A DNA stretch of 64,000 nt from Zoogloeaceae bacterium G21618-S1. GTDB lineage: Bacteria; Pseudomonadota; Gammaproteobacteria; Burkholderiales; Rhodocyclaceae. Shown in pieces: positions 56,337 to 64,000 of the stretch; position 1 is the first letter of the stretch; the number at the start of each line of letters is the position of its first letter. The translations under genes and the position numbers were made by a program. The DNA lies in contig JAPWHF010000009.1 in the NCBI GenBank assembly GCA_027214125.1, positions 216,622 through 280,621 of the forward strand, written 5' to 3'. The notes under the pieces were generated by a model. The model saw only the letters and a list, made by a program, of their open reading frames with translations, was not told where the DNA came from and made no database searches.

Positions 56337-57749
56337 ATGGTCACCAAACGCGCATCGAAGTCTGTGAAAACCAAGCTGTTCATTCTCGACACCAACGTGC
56401 TGATGCACGACCCCACCAGTCTGTACCGCTTTGAAGAACATGACCTCTACGTCCCGATCATGACGCTGGAGGAGCTCGACGGAAACAAGAAAGGCATGTC
56501 GGAAGTGGCCCGCAACGCGCGTCAGGCCAGCCGCATGATGGACGAGATTGTCCGCGCCTGCCCCAATGGCATCGACGAAGGCATCGATCTCACCGAACCG
56601 TCCCGCCGACAAGCCACCGGCCGCCTGTATCTGCAAACCGAAGCCATCGACCTGCACCTGCCGCCCGGCTTGCCCACCGGGCGCGGCGACAATCACATCC
56701 TCGCGGTGGTCAGCTTCCTCGCCAAACGCTTCCCCAAACGTCCGGTCATCCTGGTGTCGAAAGACATCAACATGCGCATCAAGGCACGGGCGCTCGGACT
56801 GGATGCGCAGGATTACTTCAACGACAAGGTCCTCGAAGACACCGACCTGCTGTATTCCGGTGCACGCGAACTGCCGGCCGATTTCTGGGAAAAACACGGC
56901 GCCGATCTCGAGTCGTGGAAAGACGAGCGCCATACTTACTACCGCCTGCGCGGCCCGCTGGCCGATTCGCTCAGCCACAACGAGTTTGTTTTCGACACCA
57001 CCTCCGAGCCGCCTTTCGACGCCTGGGTGACCGAATGCGACGGCCCTACCGTGGTGCTCGAAACGCTGATCGACTACAGCCATCAGAAGAACAACATCTG
57101 GGGCATCACTGCGCGCAACCGCGAGCAGAACTTTGCGCTCAACCTGCTGATGAACCCGGAAATCGACTTCGTCACCCTGCTCGGCCAGGCCGGCACCGGC
57201 AAGACACTGCTCACGCTTGCTGCCGGACTCACACAAGTGCTGGACAGCAAGCGCTACAGCGAAATCATCATGACCCGAGTGACGGTGCCTGTTGGCGAAG
57301 ACATCGGCTTCCTGCCCGGCACCGAAGAAGAAAAGATGACGCCGTGGATGGGCGCGCTCGAAGACAACCTCGACGTGCTCAACGGTGCCACCAACGAGGG
57401 CGGCGAGTGGGGACGCGCCGCGGCACATGACCTCATCCGCTCGCGGGTCAAGGTCAAGAGCCTCAACTTCATGCGCGGGCGCACCTTCATCAACAAGTAT
57501 CTGATCATCGATGAAGCGCAGAACCTCACCCCCAAGCAAATGAAGACGCTCGTCACCCGCGCCGGCCCGGGCACCAAGGTAGTCTGCCTTGGCAACATTG
57601 CGCAGATCGACACGCCCTACCTCACCGAAGGCAGCTCCGGTCTGACCTTCGTCGTCGATCGCTTCAAAGGCTGGCCGCACTCGGGTCACATCACCCTGCA
57701 ACGAGGCGAACGCTCGCGCCTGGCAGATCACGCAGCGGAAGTGCTCTAA
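56337..57749 (+). CDS. PIN-PhoH family ATPase (PhoH2 type)
   Basis: This 470-residue protein fuses an N-terminal PIN nuclease domain (about 12-150; FILDTNVLMHDP, LEELDGNKKG, DNHIL and KDINMRIK are the acidic-site segments) to a C-terminal PhoH ATPase domain (about 265-465). Walker A is GQAGTGKTLL (282) and Walker B YLIIDEAQNLTP. PhoH2 proteins unwind and cut RNA. In Mycobacteria they come with a small antitoxin gene; here no such partner is visible upstream, only bcp. Confidence 0.92.
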   Translation: MVTKRASKSVKTKLFILDTNVLMHDPTSLYRFEEHDLYVPIMTLEELDGNKKGMSEVARNARQASRMMDEIVRACPNGIDEGIDLTEPSRRQATGRLYLQTEAIDLHLPPGLPTGRGDNHILAVVSFLAKRFPKRPVILVSKDINMRIKARALGLDAQDYFNDKVLEDTDLLYSGARELPADFWEKHGADLESWKDERHTYYRLRGPLADSLSHNEFVFDTTSEPPFDAWVTECDGPTVVLETLIDYSHQKNNIWGITARNREQNFALNLLMNPEIDFVTLLGQAGTGKTLLTLAAGLTQVLDSKRYSEIIMTRVTVPVGEDIGFLPGTEEEKMTPWMGALEDNLDVLNGATNEGGEWGRAAAHDLIRSRVKVKSLNFMRGRTFINKYLIIDEAQNLTPKQMKTLVTRAGPGTKVVCLGNIAQIDTPYLTEGSSGLTFVVDRFKGWPHSGHITLQRGERSRLADHAAEVL

Positions 57750-57758
57750 ACCCGCGCA

Positions 57759-57785
57759 ACGCACCGGCCACCACGGCCGGTGCGT
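57759..57785 (+). terminator. Hairpin after phoH
   Basis: ACGCACCGGCC-ACCAC-GGCCGGTGCGT is a perfect 11-bp stem with a 5-base loop, just downstream of the phoH stop. No T run follows. Probable factor-dependent or weak intrinsic terminator. Confidence 0.55.
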
Positions 57786-57939
57786 CCGTCAAGACGACGG
57801 AATAGCGCCCGGCGCACCTCGGGCGCGGTGCACTGCACCATCACAGGAATTCATTTTACTTTCAGCGCGTTATCGAGGATACTGATCGGTTTTCCCGTCG
57901 CCCGTTGCGTCCGGGGATGCCAGAAACCACGAGACCCGC

Positions 57940-59724
57940 ATGACAACGTCCGACCCGACCCCCACTACCTTCGCCGCCCTGGGGCTATCCGCCCCCGTTC
58001 TGACCGCCCTGTCAGAAATCGGCTACGAAACCCCCTCGCCCATCCAGGCGGCGTGTATTCCTCACCTGATGGCTGGTGGCGACGTGCTTGGCGAAGCCCA
58101 GACCGGCACCGGCAAAACTGCCGCCTTTGCGCTGCCCGCACTCGAACGCATCGACGTCACGCGTCGCACCCCGCAGATTCTCGTGCTGACGCCGACCCGC
58201 GAACTGGCCATCCAGGTCGCCGAAGCCTTCCAGACCTACGCCCGTTACCTGCGCGACTTCCATGTGGTGCCGCTTTACGGTGGTCAGAGCATGGTCGTCC
58301 AGCTTCGCCAGCTGTCGCGCGGCGCGCAAGTCATCGTCGGCACGCCGGGCCGCCTGATGGACCATCTCAAGCGCGGCAGCCTCAAGCTCGACGAACTGAA
58401 AGTGATGGTACTCGACGAAGCCGACGAAATGCTGCGCATGGGCTTCATCGAAGACGTGGAATGGATTCTCAGCCACACCCCGAGCAGCCGCCAGACCGCG
58501 CTGTTCTCGGCGACCATGCCCTCGGTCATCCGTAGCGTCGCCCAGCGACACCAGCGCAACCCGATCGAAATCAAAATCAAGTCGGCGACCAGCACCGTAT
58601 CCACCACTCGCCAGAGCTACTGGATGGTGCGCGGCCATGACAAACTCGACGTGCTGACCCGCATCCTTGAAGCCGAGGACGAACTCGACGCGGCCATCAT
58701 CTTTGTGCGCACCAAGGTCGCTACCGATGAGCTGGCCAACAAGCTCGAAGCACGCGGCCACGCCGCCGCTGCACTCAACGGCGACATGACCCAGGGCCTG
58801 CGCGAGCGCGTGATCAACCAGCTCAAATCGGGACAGATCGACATCGTCGTCGCCACCGATGTCGCCGCTCGCGGCATCGACGTGCCACGCGTCACCCATG
58901 TCATCAACTACGACGTGCCCTACGACACCGAAGCCTATGTGCACCGTATCGGCCGTACCGGCCGCGCCGGCCGAACCGGCCACGCGATTCTGTTCATCAC
59001 GGCACGCGAACAGCGCATGCTGCGCGCCATCGAACACGCCACACGTCAGAAAATCGCCCTGCTCACACTGCCTACCCGCAGTGAGATGGCTGATCGTCGC
59101 GTCTCCAAATTCAAGCAAGAGGTGCTCGACGTACTGGAGCAGGAAGAGCTGCACTTCTTCATGGAAGTGGTCGGCCAGCTTCGTGACGAAAACGAACTGA
59201 AGGCGCACTCGATTGCCGCAGCCCTGGCCTTCATGGCCCAGCGCGACAAGCCCTTGCAGCTCGACAACGCCAAAGGCAGTGATCTGCCCACCACCAGCGA
59301 AGTACGCGCGCCGCGCGAGAATCGCGACGATGCGCCCAACCGTCGCCGCGACACCGCCGACGGCAAGCTGCGCCCCTACCGCATCGAAGTCGGCCGCCAG
59401 CATGGTGTGACGCCGAAAGAAATCGTCGGCGCCATCGCCAACGAAGGTGGCCTCTCGGGCGGCCAGATCGGTCAGATCCACCTGTTTGACGACTTCAGCC
59501 TGGTCGAACTGCCGAGCGATCTGTCCAACGAAACGCTTGCCACGCTGAAGCGCACCCGCGTGTGCCAGCAGGCGCTGCAAATTCAGGCCGACGACTCAAC
59601 ACCGATGCCGGCCAAGCGTTTTGGCGCCAAGCCCGGCGCAAGCAAGCGGCCGGGCGCACCGGGCGCACCGGGCAAGAAGCCCTTCAAAGGCGGCAAGCCC
59701 TTCATCAAGCGTCCCAAGGAATAA
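57940..59724 (+). CDS. deaD: DEAD-box RNA helicase (DeaD/CsdA type)
   Basis: This 594-residue helicase has all core motifs: Q-motif TPIQ-like SPIQAACIP, AQTGTGKT, PTRELAIQV, DEADEML, SAT, IVVATDVAARGIDVP and HRIGRTGRAGRTG. The C-terminal RNA-binding domain (about 485-560; YRIEVGRQHGVTPKEIVGAI) and a Lys/Gly/Pro tail match CsdA/DeaD, which works in ribosome assembly and cold growth. It is monocistronic and follows a 190-bp gap with no other gene. Confidence 0.93.
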   Translation: MTTSDPTPTTFAALGLSAPVLTALSEIGYETPSPIQAACIPHLMAGGDVLGEAQTGTGKTAAFALPALERIDVTRRTPQILVLTPTRELAIQVAEAFQTYARYLRDFHVVPLYGGQSMVVQLRQLSRGAQVIVGTPGRLMDHLKRGSLKLDELKVMVLDEADEMLRMGFIEDVEWILSHTPSSRQTALFSATMPSVIRSVAQRHQRNPIEIKIKSATSTVSTTRQSYWMVRGHDKLDVLTRILEAEDELDAAIIFVRTKVATDELANKLEARGHAAAALNGDMTQGLRERVINQLKSGQIDIVVATDVAARGIDVPRVTHVINYDVPYDTEAYVHRIGRTGRAGRTGHAILFITAREQRMLRAIEHATRQKIALLTLPTRSEMADRRVSKFKQEVLDVLEQEELHFFMEVVGQLRDENELKAHSIAAALAFMAQRDKPLQLDNAKGSDLPTTSEVRAPRENRDDAPNRRRDTADGKLRPYRIEVGRQHGVTPKEIVGAIANEGGLSGGQIGQIHLFDDFSLVELPSDLSNETLATLKRTRVCQQALQIQADDSTPMPAKRFGAKPGASKRPGAPGAPGKKPFKGGKPFIKRPKE

Positions 59725-59733
59725 TCCGGCGAA

Positions 59734-60909
59734 CTAAGCCCGCGCAGCCTGCACCAGCAGGTTGCGCGGCGTGATCGCCCGGTCACAGAACTGACCAAGG
59801 CTCGCCCGGTAGCCTGCTGCCTCCAGGCCGAGCGCCAGATCGCCCACCAGCCACAACTCCAACGCCCGCCGAAACACATGGCGCACCAGGTCGTAGCGCA
59901 ACACCTGCGCGTGACGCGCCCAGCCGACCGCCTGCCATTCATCCCAATTCACGGCGCCGGGCAGCACGACGCCTTCGCGTGCGGCCAGTTGCCGGCAAAA
60001 GCCTTCAAAACCCGCCCGCGCCCACGCCGTCGGCACCGGCCGGAACGGGCGATACCCGTCACCTTCGAGCGCCGCACGCAGCGCGATGAAACCCAGCTTG
60101 AATGCACTGTCCAGCGCATGCTGTCGCCGCTCACGCTCACCGGCCGTGACCGACTCGGTGATGGCCAGACGCAGGTCGCCCGCGTCCAGCCTCAGCGTCG
60201 CCGCCGCCGACACTGGGCGGAAGTCGCCCGTCACGCCCCGATCGTAGCAGCACGGCGCAATACTGAAGCCGGCCGCAGCGCCATCCACCGCCCCGCGCAC
60301 CAGCGTCCGGTGCAATTCGCCACAGGCATGCAAGGCCACCACATGATGCTTCACCACGTGCGCCCGGCCTTCGGCCGACAAGGCGTCGGCGCAGACCATG
60401 TGCTGCGCCAGTCGTGCGCGTGTCGCCAGCAAGGCGCTCTGGGCGCACAGCGTCGGGTCGATTTCCAGACTGGTCACTGCCTCTGCCCGCTGCATCGCCA
60501 AACGCCGGCCGAGATGCCCCTTGCCGGCGCACCACTCCAACACCGGCGCCTTGACCGGCTCGAGTGCGGCCGCAAAGGCTTCGATCTGCTTTCGCTTGCG
60601 CCCTGGAATCGCCCAGTCGAAATGCGCGTCGCAAGACGGCATGGGCCGCTGCTCGCATCCGGGCACCGCTGTCAAAGCCAGCAAATCGCCCAAAGCCGGC
60701 ACACGCGACGCCACCCATGCCAGACGCGCAGCGTCATCGGCCGCCAAGGCCCCCACCGTGTCATCGGACAAGGCCAGCACGTCTGCCGCAAGCGCCGGAT
60801 AGCGCGCTACCCAGTCGGGCACCTCAACGCAGAACGGCCGTGGGCGCCAAAGGTCGGCATGCCCCTCAAGACAGTGCTGCAGAGCGAAGAAACGGTCGGC
60901 AAGATTCAT
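59734..60909 (-). CDS. SAM-dependent methyltransferase (Methyltransf_32 type)
   Basis: This 391-residue soluble protein has a SAM domain in its centre (about 130-260: VLEWCAGKGHLGRRLA, VTSLEIDP, HHVVALHACGELH, and FSIAPCCYD, the latter a Cys-rich motif typical of this family). It resembles RNA/tRNA-type methyltransferases of the PF13679 group; the substrate is unknown. The start at 60909 was chosen because the upstream extension to 61014 shows no conserved features. It is convergent with the helicase (9-base gap) and divergent from the thioredoxin-like gene. Confidence 0.78.
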   Translation of the reverse strand: MNLADRFFALQHCLEGHADLWRPRPFCVEVPDWVARYPALAADVLALSDDTVGALAADDAARLAWVASRVPALGDLLALTAVPGCEQRPMPSCDAHFDWAIPGRKRKQIEAFAAALEPVKAPVLEWCAGKGHLGRRLAMQRAEAVTSLEIDPTLCAQSALLATRARLAQHMVCADALSAEGRAHVVKHHVVALHACGELHRTLVRGAVDGAAAGFSIAPCCYDRGVTGDFRPVSAAATLRLDAGDLRLAITESVTAGERERRQHALDSAFKLGFIALRAALEGDGYRPFRPVPTAWARAGFEGFCRQLAAREGVVLPGAVNWDEWQAVGWARHAQVLRYDLVRHVFRRALELWLVGDLALGLEAAGYRASLGQFCDRAITPRNLLVQAARA

Positions 60910-61019
60910 GGCGGCGAACAATACGCCCTTGGCTGCCACTGGCAAGCCCGACGGCAGCATGGCGCCCCCGCGGCAGATACGGTATAAGCGGAATGCCCGG
61001 CCCCATCGCCACACACCCC

Positions 61020-61415
61020 ATGAACGCCCTCGTCGACCTCGCCGACCCTGCCGCCGTCACCGACGCCCTCTCGCGCGAGTGGCTGGTGGCCTGCCTGTGC
61101 GCCGAATGGTGTGGCACCTGCCGCGACTATCACGACAGCTTCGTGTCCATGCAGGCGCAGTTTCCGCAGGCGGCATTTCTGTGGGTGGACATTGAAACCC
61201 ATGCCGACTGGGCCGACGACATGGACATCGAGAACTTCCCGACGATCATGATCCAGCAAGGCGGCGCCGTTCGTTTTCTCGGCACCATGCTCCCCTACCC
61301 GAGCCATCTCCAGCGCACGCTGGAGACCCTGCTCAACGCCTCCGGCGATGCGCGCCGCCCGGGTGAAAGCGTGCCGCTCGATCTGCGTGAATTGCTACAA
61401 ATGCAGGCCGGCTGA
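61020..61415 (+). CDS. Thioredoxin-like protein with CGTC active site
   Basis: This 131-residue cytoplasmic protein has the thioredoxin fold with active site WCGTC (about 31-35; AEWCGTCRDYHD), a cis-Pro segment (IENFPTIMI) and no signal peptide. CGTC differs from the CGPC of thioredoxin and suggests a different redox potential or partner. It is flanked by two genes on the opposite strand, the methyltransferase upstream (divergent) and an unknown protein downstream (convergent). Its partner is not identifiable. Confidence 0.85.
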   Translation: MNALVDLADPAAVTDALSREWLVACLCAEWCGTCRDYHDSFVSMQAQFPQAAFLWVDIETHADWADDMDIENFPTIMIQQGGAVRFLGTMLPYPSHLQRTLETLLNASGDARRPGESVPLDLRELLQMQAG

Positions 61416-61426
61416 ACGGTCGCAGC

Positions 61427-62449
61427 TCAGGAGCCGATCTCAGGGCGCAGCAAGGGCACCAGCCGAGCCGGCGCCTGCATGGCTTGATCCATCAATTCCG
61501 AGAAAGACACCGAACGCTCGGGGCTGAGCGTCAGCCGAATACTGTCGTCCTCGCCGCTAATGAACTCGATCAGCGTAGCGCAGGCCTTCTTGCGATCACC
61601 GGCGTCCGTCACCGGCAAATCCTTTTCGCAGTCGCGCTGCGCCGAGTCGATATCGGCCTTGAAGCGCGCGTCTCGCTGCGCCGCTGCCTTGCCTTCGGTC
61701 GGCGACACCGGGATCGCGTAGCGCTTATGCAAGGCAATGCTGCGCTTGACGTAGCCGTCGTCGCGCAAGGCCGCTTCAAGCTGCTTGAGCCGCACCTCGC
61801 CAATCGATTCGAGCATTTGGAATGCCATGCCCAGCCCCGGCGGTGGACCACCACGACGCCCACGCGACCCACCCGCGCCGGGCATGGCAAACGCCGAGGG
61901 TGCGGCGCCCCCTTCGGACAAACGCGCAAGCGCAGCAACACGCTCAAGCGCCAGATTGAGGCGCGCCTTCATCACCTCAGGCTGATCGACCTCCAGCGCC
62001 AGTGTCAGCGTGTCCTCATCCAGATCCATGCGCCAATGCATCACGATCGTGGCCGGGGGCAACTGCGAGCGGCCGCTGGCCTGGACAAACGCAACATCGC
62101 CCAAGGGGCTGAACCCGTCGCTGGTGGCGACACCGCTCATCCGCAACTCGGCACGCTTGCGCCGCGGCTCATCGACAAAATCATCAATGTCCACCCGCGC
62201 GATATGCACCGCCCCCGCGCCGATGACCTGTTCGATACGCACATCATCGAGCTGCACGCTGCCGCCCAAGGGTGACGCCGAGACCGCCTGCCACGATACC
62301 TGGCCACGCATGCCATGCTGGTCGAGCGCGCCGTTGATCGCCGCCTCGGCCTTGCCTGCTGCGACATTCGACAAGACCATCCAACCGACGACGACCGCCA
62401 CGACCGCGCCGCCGCCAATCATCATCAGTTTGCGTTGTTCCATCGCCAT
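61427..62449 (-). CDS. Unrecognised membrane-anchored protein
   Basis: This 340-residue protein has one N-terminal transmembrane helix (about 9-28; GGGAVVAVVVGWMVLSNVAAG). A periplasmic domain with a SVQLDDVRIEQ strand pattern and a charged helix region (about 230-300) follow, with a Gly/Arg/Pro-rich spacer near 185-205 (GGSRGRRGGPPP). The start of the soluble part (INGALDQHGMRGQVSWQAVSASPLGGSV) resembles AsmA- or DUF945-like lipid-binding proteins, but not convincingly. Ten bases upstream on the same strand ends the next unknown gene, so the two are likely one operon. Confidence 0.6.
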   Translation of the reverse strand: MAMEQRKLMMIGGGAVVAVVVGWMVLSNVAAGKAEAAINGALDQHGMRGQVSWQAVSASPLGGSVQLDDVRIEQVIGAGAVHIARVDIDDFVDEPRRKRAELRMSGVATSDGFSPLGDVAFVQASGRSQLPPATIVMHWRMDLDEDTLTLALEVDQPEVMKARLNLALERVAALARLSEGGAAPSAFAMPGAGGSRGRRGGPPPGLGMAFQMLESIGEVRLKQLEAALRDDGYVKRSIALHKRYAIPVSPTEGKAAAQRDARFKADIDSAQRDCEKDLPVTDAGDRKKACATLIEFISGEDDSIRLTLSPERSVSFSELMDQAMQAPARLVPLLRPEIGS

Positions 62450-62459
62450 CGCTTCTGCC

Positions 62460-64000
62460 TCATTGACGGCGCTGGAGGTCCGCCTGCGCGGCCTCGGGCG
62501 TCCATTCGGGCTGACCGAGCGTCATGCGGGTGACGGCCAGCGGATCGAGCAGATCGGTACAACCCTCGTTTTTGCACGGCATCACCGTCTGCGCGCTCAG
62601 CAGCGTCAGCGGCAGACCCTCGTTGTCGCGACGCTTGGCGTCCACGGTCACTTCACCATCGACGCGGTACCACCCCGATGCCAGATCGCCCTTTCCGGTC
62701 AGGCGCATGGCGTAAGGCCAATCGATCTCCGCATCACCGCCATCGCTGCCATCGACCCGCACGATGCGCTGGATCTTGCGCTTGCCGCCGGCCACCAGCC
62801 CGGCATAAGCGCCACCGGATAGCGGCTGATAAGCAAGGTCCGACTCCAGGCGACTGCGCAGACGCTGCGGATCGCGGGCCGCTTCATCAACCAGTTGTTG
62901 ATAGGTCTGCAGATTGCGGCGCTGTTCGGCCGCCAGGCGCGCCTGCTCCATGCGCAGGCGCTGCGCCTCGCGCTGCTCGGCGTACTGACGCTGCTGCTCG
63001 GCACGCTGTTCCTCCATCTGCTTCTGGCGGGCCAGGCGGGCATCGCGCTGGAACAGATAATTATTGGCCTGCTGCAGATTGTATTGCCACGGCCCCCAGT
63101 CCTTGCTGCGCCGGTCCCGCCCGCGCCAGACGCCGATCGAATACAGCAGGTGATTGGCGTCGCCCGCTGCCGTGCCATGTTCGAAATCGCTGGAGAACAC
63201 CAGATTGGCCCGCGACGCGCGGCTCACGTCGGCGCTATCGAGCGCCAGCAAGGCCGCATCCACGGCGTGACGGATCGCCTCGGCCTGACGGAAGCGGTCG
63301 GCCTGATCGGTCAGCGCGTCGATCTGCGGATCGATCTGCCACACACCAATGCCGCCATAGTTGGTCGCGCGCGCGCGCAGTAGAAAGTGAGTGCGCGTAT
63401 CGACATCGCTGGCCAGGTGAAACCACAGCGTGTTCTGCTTGTCTGTCGCCGCCAAACGGGTCGCCTTCACCGCCTGAGTGAAGGGAATACCGCCAGAAAA
63501 CCATAACTGGCTGGTACGTGCGATCGGCACGCCGTCCGAGCGCTCCAGCGTCAGTCGACCCGGGCCGCTGGCGTAACCGTCTGCGCCGCAGGTCAAATCC
63601 ACCGATTTCAGGGCGATAAAATTCATGTCGGTGCGCGCATCAATCCGGGTCAGCACCCGACAGCCGTTCTGATCCTTCATTTCGCTCAAGGCCTGGGCCA
63701 GTGGTCCCGTCCGCGAACCATCACCCGGCTTCCATCCGCCGATCTCGAAATCGGCGAGCACCGGCGTGACGGCTGGCGCCGGCATCGCTACCGGCTCGGG
63801 CATTGGCGCGGGCGCCGCGACCGGCGCTGGTGTCGGTGCGGGCGCGGGCGCGGGCGCGGGCGCCGCAATCGGTGCAGGCGGCGGCACGAGTATGGGCGTT
63901 GGCGTTGGCGTGGGCGTGGGCGTGCCGGGGGTGGTGGCGGGGGGCGGGGCGGGGGGCGGCGCAGCCGGCGAGGCCGGCGGCGGCGCCGTCGGGGGCGCCG
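62460..64000 (-). CDS. Unrecognised Pro/Ala-rich protein with a coiled coil (5' end outside window)
   Basis: The frame is open to the window edge, so at least 513 residues are present and the start is not seen. The N-terminal ~90 visible residues are almost only Pro, Ala and Thr (TPTPTPTP, PAPAPAPAP). The middle holds a beta-rich part with DLTCGADGYASG, GRLTLERSDG and a Cys pair. A Gln/Arg/Glu coiled coil (ARQKQMEEQRAEQQRQYAEQ...) follows, then a further soluble domain. No family is recognised. A Pro/Ala-rich segment before periplasmic domains is typical of a TonB-like or wall-spanning linker; that reading is inference. Confidence 0.6.
   Translation of the reverse strand, partial: APPTAPPPASPAAPPPAPPPATTPGTPTPTPTPTPILVPPPAPIAAPAPAPAPAPTPAPVAAPAPMPEPVAMPAPAVTPVLADFEIGGWKPGDGSRTGPLAQALSEMKDQNGCRVLTRIDARTDMNFIALKSVDLTCGADGYASGPGRLTLERSDGVPIARTSQLWFSGGIPFTQAVKATRLAATDKQNTLWFHLASDVDTRTHFLLRARATNYGGIGVWQIDPQIDALTDQADRFRQAEAIRHAVDAALLALDSADVSRASRANLVFSSDFEHGTAAGDANHLLYSIGVWRGRDRRSKDWGPWQYNLQQANNYLFQRDARLARQKQMEEQRAEQQRQYAEQREAQRLRMEQARLAAEQRRNLQTYQQLVDEAARDPQRLRSRLESDLAYQPLSGGAYAGLVAGGKRKIQRIVRVDGSDGGDAEIDWPYAMRLTGKGDLASGWYRVDGEVTVDAKRRDNEGLPLTLLSAQTVMPCKNEGCTDLLDPLAVTRMTLGQPEWTPEAAQADLQRRQ

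Noticed and set aside
58012..59580. 522-codon minus-strand frame
   Set aside because: Antisense to the DEAD-box helicase; no ribosome site or domain.
63780..64000. Simple GC-rich repeat at the window end as a non-coding element
   Set aside because: The same frame stays open to the edge and encodes a Pro/Ala/Thr linker, so it is read as coding.

Overview
The window is about 64 kb of GC-rich chromosomal DNA, densely coded on both strands, with short intergenic gaps and many 4-base start/stop overlaps. Gene content and order (surE-pcm-nlpD-rpoS, alaT-hom-thrC, dapA-bamC, PQQ alcohol dehydrogenase with a PedF-type cytochrome, glutarate degradation, RpoS, TonB receptors) point to a free-living, respiring betaproteobacterium, probably of the Rhodocyclales/Zoogloeaceae (Azoarcus, Thauera, Denitromonas or a relative). 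That placement is inference. I saw no rRNA, CRISPR array, prophage, insertion sequence or plasmid backbone.

Region 1 (1-11.3 kb) is the most interesting part. It is a periplasmic alcohol-oxidation island with a pentapeptide-repeat protein (partial), a PedF-like cytochrome c, and a PQQ alcohol dehydrogenase. The dehydrogenase carries the Asp-x-Asp signature of lanthanide-dependent enzymes. Divergent to it is a tightly coupled six-gene operon: a SoxYZ-like carrier, a metallo-beta-lactamase-fold relay protein, a TonB-dependent receptor, a NarL-type sensor kinase and regulator, and a NosR-like flavin/iron-sulfur membrane protein. Both divergent units have good -24/-12 (sigma-54) promoter candidates, with a repeat-rich candidate enhancer between them.

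Region 2 (11.3-31 kb) is mixed. It holds a cyclic-di-GMP pair (HD-GYP and GGDEF), an ABC-F ATPase, a SulP transporter with a universal stress protein, and a TetR/oxidoreductase pair with twin operator palindromes. An AraC-type regulator next to a coupled four-gene membrane/SDR operon follows, then an HNH nuclease, a SUI1-like factor, a second TonB receptor, a porin, a DUF302 protein, tRNA-Ser(UGA) and rlmD.

Region 3 (31-44 kb) is cell-envelope and stationary-phase core: a LEA-like Ala-rich lipoprotein, an MBL hydrolase, bamC, dapA, a histone-deacetylase-family enzyme, the moxR-DUF58-transglutaminase-mltB operon, then surE-pcm-nlpD-rpoS.

Region 4 (44-64 kb) is metabolism: a glutarate module (CoA-transferase, glutaryl-CoA dehydrogenase, LysR regulator with a clear palindrome), a glutamate-synthase-like FMN protein, nadC, a 45-residue membrane protein, threonine biosynthesis (alaT, hom, thrC with intercistronic hairpins), a Bcp peroxiredoxin, PIN-PhoH, a DEAD-box helicase, a methyltransferase, a thioredoxin-like protein and two unrecognised proteins, the last running off the window.
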